From contig OZ345378.1 in NCBI GenBank assembly GCA_977006965.1, forward strand, positions 1,736,001 to 1,800,000: 64,000 nucleotides of DNA. The letters are read 5' to 3'. The position numbers were made by a program, and so were the translations under genes. Positions within the stretch are counted from its first letter, which is position 1. Each line of letters starts with the position of its first letter. Of this stretch, positions 13,023 through 24,570 are shown piece by piece. Below the pieces are notes generated by a model. That model searched no databases and was not told the origin of the DNA. It was given only the letters and a program-made list of their open reading frames with translations. Origin of the DNA: Phymatolithon calcareum. Taxonomy: Eukaryota > Rhodophyta > Florideophyceae > Hapalidiales.

Positions 13023-14867
13023 AAATGGCGTTTTTCAATGCGCATGCGCGAAGCTTCGTCCGAATAATGGACCTTTACGAGGAGAAAACGGAAACATCGA
13101 GCGGCTGTAGGACGTGCGGAGTGTGTGCAGGCATTGAAATACTATGACGCCTTTATCTTTTGCAGATTAGATTACTGTACATGCGATTCGTAGCAGCTTC
13201 TGGCCGTTTTCGTGCAAGTTCTTAGTCTCACTGTCGAACTCTTGAGCCCAGTTAAGAATGATGGATGATTTTCAACTGGAATGTCTCGTTGATATAAGTA
13301 CCAATGAGGCACATCTCTGTGCAATGACTGCCCAATGTTATTCACTAGGCGAAAACGTTCCCGGTTTCCTGGACACACAATCACATGTTTTCAGAGCATG
13401 TTCTGCGATGGACATGATTGTTACACGCTCCAAATCCATTTTTATGAACAGATTAGTGCACAAGTTTCATTTTCGCACAATCAACTCCTTCGCGAAAGCC
13501 AAAACCCACCATTTCGCGAAAAAGCTGGACTGAAACAGATTGAAAATAAAACGAGGGGGCTTGATATTGTATCAATCCATGGCTGTGCTCGAAAGAGTGA
13601 AATGATTAGACACGTGCCTTCAGGAAACTCTTTGGACACGCTTTTTCTAAATTACACATGTAGATCTCTACATTATATTGTACATGCGTAAGAACACGTT
13701 TACCCAAAGTAAAGAAGGACGGTTGTAGTCGGAGGTGATTTTCGTGCAACTCCACTGCGGACGTCACGAATGTGTTCTTCTGCTTCAGGTCCTGGACGCA
13801 GGAATTAGGCCGGGGAGTGCTATTTCCGTAAAGTACAAAACGAGTTCCGCAATAGCCTTCTCTTCTATTGTGTTCAGGGTGACGAAACGACCTCATCCGT
13901 TGACTAGAAAATAAATTTCCTTAACATCGACGCGCTGGCGGTCTGGAGCTACAACTGCCCGTCGAGTGTAAAAATGCCGGATTTTCGAAGCTCGCAGGTT
14001 GTGCTTCGCAGCAGTCTGCAACCGTGCCGCCGCCTCTGAAATTAAGCTCAAAAATTGCGCTGTTCAGTGCATTAATCGTTTCGGTTTTGCGACATTTAGT
14101 GCGGCAAGAGGTAGAATTTTACCTACAAGAGACTTTCTGCTACTTGAAAATTTATCAAAAGTATGCTCTATTATCATATGCTGAATTACTACTTGAAAAG
14201 TTATCTCACTAAACTCATTCTGGCTTGCAAAGAGTGAAACTTGTGGATTAAAAATCATTTACAGCTGATATCTGCCACGCTCGAAAATGTTCGATTGAAG
14301 TAACTTAGGTTGAAAACAACTGCTGTATTTTTTGCAAACTGAGGAGACAACAGATTTCATATGTATGGGGAAATTGGCGAATACTCGAGATCTTGAGCGC
14401 CATATTTCTGCTCTTCACGATTTAATTGCGGCATATTTCTAGTTCCATTAAGTAGATTGCATGGTGTCCTTCAATAAATTCGGTCGAACTTGAACGCTTG
14501 CAATTTGGTGGCGGAATATTCGCCGCTTTAATATTTTACATATGTATATATATAGTTTTCTCTAAAAACGAATATATTCGAGTTGTTTCAAACATATGAA
14601 TAGTATATATTCTTTCAAATGTATGCATCTATATGGTAATGGCCAAAAGTTCTTTAGGTTTTTCAAAGTGGAAATTCGCTGCATGGACCGAGAAAAGGGA
14701 ATAATTCGCTAAATCAGCATCCCTTGCAAAAACTGCTTCTCGTTATGATTTGAGCTAGACAGCCGCTTATCATTACACTACTCATCCGCTACGCAAAGTA
14801 CTCTGCACCTAGTCGCATTCGACTTCAAAGATAACTCACAACGCTCTTTCCCTAACCGTCTGAAGTC
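13023..14867. other. Spacer, nothing recognised; AT-rich core
   Basis: No motif-bearing frame. The stretch 14520..14640 is very AT-rich with repeated TATATA and CATATG words. Confidence 0.45.
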
Positions 14868-15490
14868 ATGGAGAAGAAGGAGCTCGTGCTAAGTGTCAAA
14901 GACTACTCTGGAGCAAACTTTGACGACGTTTTCAACCTCGTAATCGCCCACAACGCGTCTCTTGGCTAGCATATGGACGGGCAAGTTCCTCACGCCTTAC
15001 TGCTACAAGAAGCAACAGGAAAAAACCCTCCGAGCGGAGAAGCCACTTGTGGAGCCGGAGGTCATCGAAAGCGACATATTGAGGTGTGCTGTTAGCACCG
15101 AAGTGACACTATTCCACGGGGTAGTTAACAGCGAGTACAGCGCTACATGCTCTTGCAACCACTTTGAAGAGCACCAGCGGTCATGTAGCCACGTCGTTGC
15201 TGCGCTTTTATGCGCTTCTAGACGCTTGGCGCAGCATCGGGTCGCGTTCGACCCGTGAAACAAGAACTGGTTTTAGAACACATGGCGGGGACAGCATGAC
15301 TCGTGTTGCAGTCACTGGTCGCCAGCTAATACAGGATGATTTGGTTCCGTTCAACCTTGTCGCTGAACCGGTCTGCAAGCGCAAGAGGCCGTACTTGCTG
15401 TCAGAAATGAGAGCCCAGCACTGTTCCTCGTGCGGGGAGCACCGGTAACTTCTCGCAGACATGCGCCAGGCTGAACATCGACACTATTGT
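14868..15490 (+). pseudogene. Mutator-like (MULE) transposase relic with SWIM and CCHC motifs
   Basis: MULE transposases join a DDE nuclease core to a SWIM zinc finger and often a zinc knuckle. Here the frame at 14962..15258 has TGKFLTPY and then CSCNHFEEHQRSCSH, which fits the SWIM pattern CxCx(n)CxH. About 170 bp further on, CSSCGEH is followed, after a +1 shift at about 15447, by GNFSQTC; this matches CX2CX4HX4C with the histidine position changed to asparagine. A 33-codon N-terminal-like frame starting MEKKELVLS lies directly upstream (14868..14969) in another frame. The DDE core between them is absent, so this looks like an internally deleted, frameshifted copy. The GC-rich composition matches other coding islands. 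The family is well supported by the SWIM plus knuckle order; the exact subgroup is unknown. Confidence 0.7.
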
Positions 15491-16422
15491 TTAGGTGAAG
15501 CGAAAACTCATCGAGAATGCGATTCAGTCCGTGATAATTGACCTCACCGCCTACGATGGCGGAAATGCTACTTGCCACGAAGAGCTAAAGCATAGAGTGG
15601 CGAATTTTATTTTTTTGACAAGTTTATATTTATCAAGTGCTCTGTGTATCATAATGAGTAGTAGCTTTTGCAAGGGGTGCCGATTTAGCGAAATTTGCCA
15701 GCTTTTTCGGTCCATGAAGCGAACTTCTTCAATTTTCAAATGTCGTAGTGGCAAATATTTAAGGAACGACATCCTCATCTTAGATTCTTATTTTTACGAG
15801 CATGGGAATCCGAGAAGCTCATTCAACACTTTCTTTTATGGCAGTACATAATTGGCTAACCAGAAGAAGTCCTTGCGCCGTGGAAACCTTTTCTAGAAAT
15901 TCTCAGCAGAGTTTTCCTTTTAAAATCGGGACAACTCCTTATATGCGCAGTTAAAGACCACGTCCTGATTCGCTCTTCTCATTTTGAAATCTTTTATAGA
16001 GATCCAAGAACGTAGGTTACGCAAAAAAACCAAAAAAGGAAAGAAAATGGATGAAATAAGGAGTGCAGATCTCTTTTCGTAATTCTGACCTTTAAAAAGA
16101 ATCGCCTACAAAGATGGACAATTATCCCGAAAAGGACTTGTTTAATTTCTTATTGCCTCGGTCAAAAGTGTCGAATGGTTGTAGACTACCACAGGAACGA
16201 ATCACATTTGGTAAAATCGAACGAATAGATGGCAAAAAAGCTCGCGCCGCGAGATCAAAGATACTCGATGGATTCAGTGCCTCATGATTGTATGTTTGAA
16301 GAAGTTTGAGCTGCTCCCATAAAGCCGTTTTGGCGAGAGAGAAAAATGAGCGGGAAATCACGCGAATATTAAGCAGCCGGCGACCAACATGTGCAGCTAC
16401 CCATGCGCCGGACTGGCAGATC
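15491..16422. other. Spacer between two transposon relics
   Basis: AT-leaning. The frames at 15495..15851 (plus) and 16114..16287 (57 codons, plus, MDNYPEKDLF) have no recognised motif. The latter lies just upstream of the pogo-like relic and might be unrelated flanking sequence. Confidence 0.4.
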
Positions 16423-17419
16423 ATGAATCCGAAAGCAGCAGAGCGCCGGCTCGCGAAGCACATGATGCGTGCTAAAGAAGCAATAAAGAAGCGCAACATG
16501 AGCCATCGCGAGGCGAAGAAGCGATTCCATGTGCCTAAGTCTTCAAGAAGGCACTCAACAACGCAATCGCGAAGCTGATCAAGACGGACGAGATTAGCAA
16601 GCTAGACATGTACGACTACTGTGCTGTGCTCCGTGAGGCGGACTACAAATATTTTACGCGCAGCAACATTACGGCCTCGTTCAGACGTGCAGGCTTATGG
16701 CCATTAAATCCATCTCTGTTACTGGACACTCCGCGCCCGCGTGATGCAGATGACACAGCAACAACTCTAAATATTCAGGCACTCTCGCAATTGATGGAGA
16801 GGAAGCGCGAGGAGGCGCGACAAGTATTATCAGCCGCAACGTAACGCTGCTGCGCAGCGGGTTTGTCAACACACAGCGTGGCGCCGTGCTCACCAGCGAC
16901 GTCGCCATTGCAGCTGCGCAGTGGAAAGCAGCAGCAGACGAACGAAAGAGACAGGAAGAGCATGTTGTGGCAATGCAGCGCCAGCTGCGCACGGCACGGC
17001 GCGAGCAAGAATGACGTACAAGGCTGACAAAACAGGAAGAAGCGCAAATGAGGCGCCGTGCACGCCTCGCTAACATGAATCTTGCCGACTTTAGAGCATC
17101 ATATCGCAGCATGAGTACACTTCGAGCGATAGCGAAGTACCGCACTGCGCTGCGGCGGCGAAGCGTGCGCTCGGCGCAGGCAACGGCAGCACCACAAACT
17201 GTAGCTCACGCGCCGCACGCACCCCGAGGTGCCTCACAGTACGAAGGAAGCAGCGTGCCTCGAGCGGAAGTTGGTGCCGGTCCCGCCCTTCCCGTCATGA
17301 ATCTCCTTGCCGAGCTTGCTACCAGGGTGCGCTCGGAGCTCGATGCCATGGACGACGCGCAGAGATTCGCGCACATGCCGCGTGTGCAGCCGCGCAGAGC
17401 GCGGGCATCGCCTTCATGA
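16423..17419 (+). pseudogene. pogo/Tigger-like transposase relic, internally deleted
   Basis: The likely start is the ATG at 16423, reading MNPKAAERRLAKHMMRAKEA. It is followed by NMSHREAKKRFHVPKSS, which has the shape of a psq-type helix-turn-helix ('S.reAA..f.VP.S'). After a frame change near 16541, the next frame gives KKALNNAIAKLI and, from 16608, TRSNITASFRRAGLWPLNPS, typical of the C-terminal end of the DDE domain in the pogo/Tigger/jerky group ('nI..aFr.aGi.PfNp'). The DDE core itself is missing, so the HTH has been joined to the tail by deletion. From 16847 a third frame continues (GFVNTQRGAVLTSDVAIAAA, then an arginine- and alanine-rich coiled region) to 17419 with one in-frame TGA near 17012. 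Terminal repeats and TA duplications were not located. Confidence 0.65.
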
Positions 17420-20400
17420 ACCCAATTTGTTCCATTAAATTCTGATAATTTTCATTACTACTGTCCGGTGAATTTTGTGATTGAGGAGATATTTGGAGCT
17501 CTTTGAGTGCTCCATGCTTTCAAATTTCTTCAAGAAATGGGCGCAAAGCAGCGTATGATACGAATGAACGCCTGTAGAGACGAGCCAATGAGCTTTCAGT
17601 GCATATAAGTCCCGTTACTAGCGGATGGCCAGAAGGTATTTTGTTTTTAATTTTTGTAAGAACTGTCCGAACATTAAGTCCCCCCTTTAGGTCCTTAACA
17701 GTGCTACAATGCAAAAACATGTCAAAACGTATTAAATTCGAAGTTTCCCGCATCCTCCTGCGGTACATGTTCAGCTACTTGAGAGAGACTAACAAAAGGG
17801 AATAGTACAATCACATTACGCAGCTTGCAATGGAGGCTGTCTACAGCAATTGCGAAAAGAGTGGTATCGTCGTATGCAGCCTCCATCTGCAGATCTTCGA
17901 TTCTTAAAGTCTAAACTAATTCAATACTAGAGAACTTTCAGTTTATTATTTTGGTCATCATCCTGATCATTGCTGCAAATGCATTTATGATATATTTGAA
18001 AACGTGTGCTTCCTTCACAGTTTAATCTACAGTATGATACCTTCGGTTGGTCACAGACCCGTCCTAGTGAACATCAGATGGAAAGGGTAAATCATATTTC
18101 CATATACGTTTTGAAAATACGGACCCCCTTTTTGCCCCTTGAACACATTAGCTTCTCAGAAGACGCTGGCCGTGGGATTGCTGCATATCATTATTAGAAT
18201 GGCTGGGAAAGGACACCGGAGTCCTTGTGAGAAACTCTCCTCGAAGCTTCATGAACATAACGGGGCTGTTTAAGTCCAAGGTATGATGGCTTCAATACTA
18301 TGTCATCTTGTTTGATAGCTTCGGAGCTATTGAAGAAGTTGACGAATCCGAGGAAGGCAATGACATTGGGGAAACATACGAAAGCCTTCCTCCGTGGCGA
18401 TGCAGACATTGAGGAATCTCACTATTATCTCCCCACGTAAATAGTGTATTGGCACATCTGTCCTTATGAATTGAAGAATTGGTAGGATGAATGAAAATTG
18501 AAGCAATATATCGAAATCTAGAAGCAACAGAGAGCAAAGTGACGCCTGTGGTGTCCCTATTCTCGAAACTCTACCTTCTCTCCGGCTTGTTTTCGCGCGT
18601 CTAAACCTTTGAATAGACACACTAGTAGCGAACAATGTGTACCTGTATCAGATTGGAGGGCAGGTGGCGAAGAATGTTAAATTTCCAAAGATTCTCGTCA
18701 CCTGGTACGTTTCCTCATTACTCTCGGACAGATGTGATTGCTTCTTTTGCAGTTCATCTGGAAGCTTCTATTTGGGTACGCGTACCATCAACTCGTGATG
18801 ATCGCTGTATCGTATTTTCAAAAACGGAGGAAAGCTATGCTGCTCACTGCTATTCACACCTTGCAACTCACCACGGTGTCCATCAACGGACGTCGACTTG
18901 ATCTATCACGCCCCTAGCATACTCTTCTGAGGACCTTTCTCTGCTGCCCCCATATCACAGCACCAATAAAGTGACGTTCGCCTCGCCCGCTGTGGATGGG
19001 TGTCGTCGGTACCATGCTAATATGTCAGCGTTGGAGCTCCAAAAATCTGTATCTCTTGCGATGTCTTTGTCACGATGGAGCCAACGGACGGAGGAGATAT
19101 TAGTGGATGTCCCCTGTCTGGAGATACCACTCTCGGAATCAGCTTTGTCGCAGACCTCTGGCCTTTTTTCATGAGTAAAGCAGCACTTGACCCTTGAAGG
19201 GCATACCACACAGGAAGAGCCTCGGGTGCGATCCAGAAGGACAAATTCTTGACAGGCCGGTCAATCATTCGGAGATCATGCATGCGATGTCTTTTTCGGT
19301 GAAAATTCGAGTGTATGAGTCGACGGGATTAATGGCATTGGCGTCTCCATTGCCTGACAGAATAGAACACTGAGCCAATGGTATGGGCTCTGCAACGACT
19401 GTTGTAGCATGATCCGTGTGAGTAGCTTCCATTTCAACCATTTGGGGAGATCGGCCTCAATATGGTACCACAGTTTGTGGAGGCAAGCGGGATCACATAT
19501 TGAAGATCGCTGATTTTTGGGCTGAGATTGAATATGAGGATATGTCTATTCTGGGGTTCATTTTCATATATCACGGTGAATGTGTAGCAAACTCGTTCCT
19601 ACCATGGTTTCGTGTGCGTGCTGACCGAACTATGCCCACCCACAGTGTAAGTAGGAGATGATAAGCGTTACGCAGAAGGTGATGGGGGGAGAGCAATAAA
19701 ATTTGATGAAAAAGATAACCGTGTCAGATGGGGAGAGCATAGTAGGACCCCTGGCATAAGGGAACGTCCAACAACAATCTGGATCGACTTCCCACCAGTT
19801 TGACTTCATCAGGCCTGTAGCCCCTGTTCTCCGTTCCCACCAATAGCCCCCACAATGTTATTGTTGAATATCGTCCCCATCTCTCCAAGCTCTTGGATTT
19901 CGTGGTCGTCTATATCCTACTCATAAACCATTGAATGTTTTGGGCAGCAGGAATTCGAATCAATTTGGATCTTACACAGACCATCTGTTGTCCGATGCCG
20001 TCGGATCGGCAAGACTGTAACGGTATGAAAAGAGGACGATATTTATCGGGGGTGTGTGGGTGCAAATATTGGGGGGCGTGCGAGATTCGTGTCGAATAAC
20101 CAGCCTGGTTCATGCGGGAAGATACTGAATGTACAATGTGCGAATAAAGGCCAATGCTGGACTCTGGTGAGCTTTTTAGATTCCCAGTCACCATTCTAAC
20201 TTTAGATAGCTGTTTGTATCGTAATTGCCATCATTGTTCGATTCCAATGATACGCAAACCAATTGGATGCATTGAGAGATGCCTTGTAACAACCAACCGC
20301 AGCTCCCGAGCCCCTCTGTCATTGCCATGCCAGCCACGAGCGTGGTCCGTAACAATTTCCATGAACTCACGGGGCGCGAGTTGGAAACCCTGATGGTTAG

Positions 20401-20432
20401 CCAATCAGGGCAAATCGAACGATGCGAACGGC
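17420..20432. other. Spacer, nothing recognised
   Basis: About 3 kb with only short, motif-free frames on both strands. None is proposed as a gene. Confidence 0.45.
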
Positions 20433-20504
20433 GAGCCCCTTGCACGGCGCGTGCGGACCGTAGACACGTTTCCAGCCAGCCCGCTCCTTGCTCTACTCAC
20501 CGCC

Positions 20505-20512
20505 TTATAAAC
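20505..20512 (+). promoter_or_regulatory. TATA box of the zinc-finger gene
   Basis: TTATAAAC lies 85-92 bp upstream of the ATG at 20597. A start of transcription about 30 bp downstream would give a 5' leader of roughly 60 nt, rich in CCACCA and CAAG words and free of ATG. This supports 20597 over the more upstream ATG at 20279. Confidence 0.55.
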
Positions 20513-20596
20513 CGGCCCATAATCCTCTGCCATCCGCGGTCATCACTCCACCACCAAAGCAAGCCGAACAAGAAGACTAAGAAGAATTGGTCAGTC

Positions 20597-21058
20597 ATGC
20601 CGAAAACCACCGCCACCACTATCGGTGCTGTCGGCAAGCTCTGTGAGAACTGCGATCGCATCATCGGCGTCGATGTTGAGGCCGTGTGCGAAAACGGATC
20701 CGTGTATTGCGGACAGAACTGCTACTGGGTATGCTCATATTCTTCCGTGCTGTTGACTCTTTCAATCGCTTACGTTGTGCAGCAGACTTCTAATTCTTCG
20801 GATTTCCGTCATATTGCATCTGGACTGAAACAGAGCGTCGCAATCGACGTAAACAATTCGCGTCTGAAGAAGTGCAAGAGGAAGAAGAAACGTCGTCGTG
20901 AACCTAACAATGACACTGATATCGATGACTCACCAGCATTGAACGCGCCGGAAGCGGCAGAGGACGATGTGATTGTGCCCCAAGATGTGTACCACGCCAT
21001 GTTTGCGTTCCATTCCCGCATCTCCAAGGACGAGAATTCGCAGCACTGTGGTACCTGA
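20597..21058 (+). CDS. Small nuclear zinc-finger protein, FLZ-like/treble-clef type
   Basis: The protein starts MPKTTATTIG and has LCENCDRIIG (C-x2-C) followed about 18 residues later by YCGQNCYW (C-x3-C). The spacing and the 'G-x-V-Y-C' approach resemble FLZ-type and related treble-clef zinc fingers; I do not claim orthology. A second part has a strongly basic run (KKCKRKKKRRREP), a likely nuclear signal, then an acidic stretch (DTDIDD, EDD), ending QHCGT. A 54-nt segment (20729..20782) begins GTATGC and ends GTGCAG, exactly between the finger and the basic part, and is probably an intron: 135 codons spliced, 153 unspliced. If not spliced, it would encode a hydrophobic 18-residue segment. 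The upstream frame from 20279 is open but precedes the TATA box and is probably untranslated. The finger suggests protein or nucleic-acid binding; the partner is unknown. Confidence 0.6.
   Translation: MPKTTATTIGAVGKLCENCDRIIGVDVEAVCENGSVYCGQNCYWVCSYSSVLLTLSIAYVVQQTSNSSDFRHIASGLKQSVAIDVNNSRLKKCKRKKKRRREPNNDTDIDDSPALNAPEAAEDDVIVPQDVYHAMFAFHSRISKDENSQHCGT
20729..20782 (+). other. Candidate 54-nt spliceosomal intron
   Basis: The segment starts GTATGC and ends TTGTGCAG, with a pyrimidine-rich middle (CTTCCG, GACTCTTTC). It is a multiple of three and has no stop, so the reading frame does not prove splicing. The case rests on the splice-site sequences and on its position between two protein regions of different character. 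Confidence 0.55.
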
Positions 21059-21219
21059 CATCATTTTTCTCTTTTGGCAACTGAAAAGAACTTGAACCGC
21101 AAATAGACTGAGAAACGAGCCGTTAGAAATGCAGAAGCGATAACTCAATATAGATTTTAGTAGCAATTACAATCTCCTTGTCATGTTTGTCTGATCCAAT
21201 TTGCGGGACTTATCCTCCC

Positions 21220-21405
21220 CTATGCATACCTTGTAGAGGACACGCCATAGATAAACCAGTCGGCCGAGTCCATGCACATGGCATTCATCGCCTCCTCGAC
21301 TGTAACGAACGGCACGGGCTCTGTCAAGGTGGTGCGCCCAACCGACGACCAAGGACTTCGTTCTTCCCGCGCTGCCATGAGGATCATGACGATGGCAAAA
21401 ATCAT
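21220..21405 (-). CDS. Possible small gene or first exon, 61 codons
   Basis: The minus-strand frame starts MIFAIVMILMAAREER and ends SADWFIYGVSSTRYA. Its third codon positions are mostly G or C, as in CysRS, while the opposite-strand frame shows no such bias, so I favour this strand. It runs towards the zinc-finger gene (convergent). Near its end the sequence reads ACAAG|GTATGC, the same donor hexamer as the candidate intron at 20729, and an AG occurs about 53 nt on, so this may be exon 1 of a longer gene. No family is recognised. Confidence 0.3.
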   Translation of the reverse strand: MIFAIVMILMAAREERSPWSSVGRTTLTEPVPFVTVEEAMNAMCMDSADWFIYGVSSTRYA

Positions 21406-21550
21406 CGCTGATCTGTGCTATTGAATCTTATATTGCGGGCACATGTTCTAGCGGACAATCTCGGACTTAATTAAAGACAGACATTTCGGCCCAGTCTTCC
21501 ACGCCGCCTCCCCGGCCAAACTGCCAGCTTGGAAAGAAAGAACTGATGGG

Positions 21551-21772
21551 GCTAGATTAAACAGGGGATATATGTTGATTTATTTTAAAAGCTCCCAAAG
21601 CCTCAATTTGAATAACAGGGTAGCTTCTCGCTGTTTTCCATACTCATCTCTCTAATATCCTTCTAATATCTCCTTATTCCGAATTTCTCTCCCTATGAGG
21701 GCCGGAGTAAGTCTTTTGCATTCATGTTCCGTTTCTTGGTCCATCTTTATAGACCGTGCTAGATTAAACAGG
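21551..21772 (+). repeat. Pair of 15-bp direct repeats
   Basis: GCTAGATTAAACAGG occurs at 21551..21565 and again at 21758..21772, about 207 bp apart. The intervening DNA is AT-rich and non-coding. The repeats may bound a small insertion or be part of a degraded tandem unit. Confidence 0.6.
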
Positions 21773-21843
21773 ACAAACTTGTCTGCCCGGTCTTCCTTGC
21801 ACCCGAGCCCATCAAGCTACCTACTGCGGAACATTTTGCCTCC

Positions 21844-22164
21844 GTGACATGCAAGAGGGTTTTGCCTTTGCCAACAGAGCGTCGCAAGACACAGTCCGGC
21901 GGCGGAGTCGCGTTTGTGTGCGCGGGAGATCCCCCGCGGATAGGTGTATTGGAGCCTCGGGAGTTCTTCGTGAGGCTTTTTCTTGATTTTTTCAGCTCCC
22001 ACCAATCGCGTTGCTGTCCGCCGCGTTGTGGCCGGGAACTCTATTTTGTACAGCTGCGGACACGGAGTAGACACCGCGGTATCGCGGCTCATTCATCCCT
22101 GTCCGTCCACCCAACCTGCTGTGCGGTCCAATCTTTTACATTAAAATATTTAAATTCTATGTAG
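21844..22164 (+). other. GC-rich island with open frames on both strands
   Basis: A 106-codon plus frame and a 91-codon minus frame (21817..22092) overlap here. Neither has a recognised motif. The composition suggests a coding relic, but I cannot choose a strand. Confidence 0.2.
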
Positions 22165-23629
22165 CTTTACAGTACAACACAACAGTTGGAATCAGAGTGA
22201 ACCTGGCTGGAACTAGATTTGTATGAGACGTGTCGTCTTGTACCCTAAATCTAGTTATAGTATCATTGGAGGCCTGAAGAACACCTGGGTCATTGGAGGA
22301 CAATTTGAATACAGTATGATACAACACAAGGAATAACAGAGAATGCGTTGATTTCCAATGCCTCATTTTAGGGCTATGATATTAATCGGAGATGTTCATT
22401 TATGACGAAGTGTTTTGTACAGCTTCCACTTGACGGCAATATCTTTTTTTCCACAGGTTGGTACCCCCAAAGCACTAGGAAATATAACAGAGTCGCTTTC
22501 CACGGGAATGCTCTTATGAAGAGCCTCTTCCAATTCAATACCGGCAGATTAAGTTGACTTTGCTTGGATTGGCTGACATGCACATCAACCACTCCCATAT
22601 TTCAAAATAGTAAGCACGTAAAACAGAATATCCAAGGGCCGGAGAGACTAGGAGAGTTGATCTCCAGATCGGGCAGCAGTTCTTCGATTATCGTCATGAT
22701 AACGTTTGAACGCATTCTCGGGATGCTTATTGCTTTGGCAGTAGACTGTTGTACACCGCAATCTGGGCAATATCTGAGAACTCTATGTCGTCCAACAGCT
22801 GTGGGCACAATTGTTATCCCGCCTTTGAACAATCCAATCCATGAGTTGTTCTTCTAATCTCAAATGTATCTCGTTCGAAAGCGAACCCGGCTCCTGTCTG
22901 TGGAGACGAAACGATTGGAGAGGGGACAACGTCCTTATTTCGAATGAGCGATAGTAAATTTACTACTTGGTCATGTTGGCGCGCCCTTCGGCATGCATTG
23001 AGAAGCGGAGTCTCTCTACACTCTTTTTTCTTGATACATCACGGAATGCCATTGCACCATGAGATGAGTGGTTGCCCACATTATCATTTATGTTGCAGGA
23101 GGATGGACAACTCGACTACTTCATTCCACGCCAAGCAATCCGGACTATTTCTTGCCAATTTCCCGTTAGGGATCTGGCCTGCTCAATGCCTTTTATCGCC
23201 TTCATGCGATGCCAAGAAACCACCATCCAAATTTTGTTGATGAGCAGGTGCAGCTATAGTTCTGCGATGTGTCATTGTAGTTGATATATATTAACTTCGC
23301 CCTATTTTCCCTCTCTAGTTTCAGACTGCAGCGTACTTTGCAAGCTGGGAAAGGAAACTGTGATCCATATGTGGATCGCGAGCTGATGATGGACGGCTCT
23401 ACTACTAGCAATAGAGCCCTTCTGCTCAAAATATGAAAAGAGAAGGTGTCTACATTGTAAAGCATAAAACCGTCGGCATGAACACTAGACCGTCTCAAAG
23501 GGAAGGCTACAAAGGGCTCAATGTATCCATTCGGGGCCAATCGACGGCGACCAAAGAATCTGCATAGCTTGTGTGATAAATATAATGATGGCTCCTGGAG
23601 TCACTGTGTTGTCTATCGGGAGATTGCTC
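22165..23629. other. Spacer, nothing recognised
   Basis: Only short frames without recognisable motifs. The minus frame at 22602..22832 contains a CPDC pair but no further zinc ligands. Confidence 0.4.
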
Positions 23630-23790
23630 AGCATAAATAGGGGTGGAAGCGACCGATTGCACAGCCTAAAAAACGAGGGACACGAACTGACACTAGACTA
23701 ATGGGTAAGTTGAGTGTTAGTAGATGTCTGTGCTTATTAGGTTGGCTCCTCTTGGAAGTGTTATGCGCAATACGACACCGACAGTGTCGG
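23630..23790 (+). repeat. Dispersed repeat family R2, copy 1 (LTR-like)
   Basis: Matches 54876..55042 in the same orientation. Shared blocks are a TATA-like start (CATAAATAG here, TTAAATAA there), GCGACCGATTGCACA/GCGAGCGATTGCACA, an identical 18-mer AACTGACACTAGACTAAT, then TTGAG, TCTTGGAAG and GACAG(T/A)GTCGG. A promoter-like start with conserved downstream sequence suggests solo LTRs or LTR fragments of one retroelement family. Confidence 0.65.
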
Positions 23791-24492
23791 ATTGCAGATT
23801 GGACGGTACCGTTATTGAGCTCGTGGGTCGATTTTAATACTGTCGTTCATCAAAGTTCCGCTTCCACTAAGCGGGACTGGAATGTGGGCGCAAGGCACAT
23901 GCAGAGAAAATGAAACCTATAACACCAGTCTACTCGAGTGCCCACTTCAGTTTCCGCTGTACGAAGAAAACATAAAGAAAAAGAAATGATGAAGAAGCAT
24001 GCCAATAAGCTCTCCTGTGGACATCAGAGGACAGGTTGGGACTTTCTCATCTGATCGAGCTCGCTCTTCTAGTAATGCAGCTTCCACCCTCGGTTGCCTG
24101 AGCGATGACAACCCCACAATTTACGATGCAGGCGGAGTTGCCATGGCTGTCTTCGGCCTCGCTTTTCGTAACTGAGATCAACAGCATTTAGGAAAATTGC
24201 ATGGTCCTCGCAAGGAATCGAAATCGCAGCAATATGCAAGCCAACAAGCACAGTATCACTGCATGCCTGCAGTTCAGTAAACCATTTAATAAGCAAAAGT
24301 CGAAAAATATTTCTGCATTTTGTTATCGGACCCTTTTTTTGCGGATCGGCAAGGTCTGAGCTTTTAGTATTTCCGCCTGTGAGGCAGCATGTCAACGGCA
24401 TACAGCACAGCAAGCGGCTGACAGTCTGTAATACTAAAGGCACATAACACTGCCATCCGAACTTAACCACCTGTTTATGGTCGCGAATATTC

Positions 24493-24525
24493 CAAGGCGA
24501 ATATGTGAAATACCTATTCGCCTTG
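24493..24525. repeat. 11-bp perfect hairpin
   Basis: CAAGGCGAATA and its exact complement are separated by 11 nt. It lies immediately left of the second hairpin at 24528..24570. Confidence 0.7.
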
Positions 24526-24527
24526 TT

Positions 24528-24570
24528 GGTACTACCAGGGGAGTGTTATGAACACTCCCCTGGTACTACC
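24528..24570. mobile_element. 25-bp palindrome flanked by 9-bp direct repeats (mini-element or footprint)
   Basis: The direct repeat GGTACTACC occurs at 24528..24536 and 24562..24570. Between them is a 25-nt perfect hairpin with arms AGGGGAGTGTT and AACACTCCCCT and a 3-nt centre. The combination of exact flanking duplication and inverted ends is the geometry of a transposon insertion with almost no interior. If the boundary is moved by one base, the ends read CAGGGG...CCCCTG like the hAT-type elements in this window, though then the duplications do not match exactly. Confidence 0.55.

Noticed and set aside
20279-20596. Upstream ATG extending the zinc-finger protein by 106 residues
   Set aside because: The TATA box at 20505 lies within the extension, and the extra part has no domain or conserved composition.
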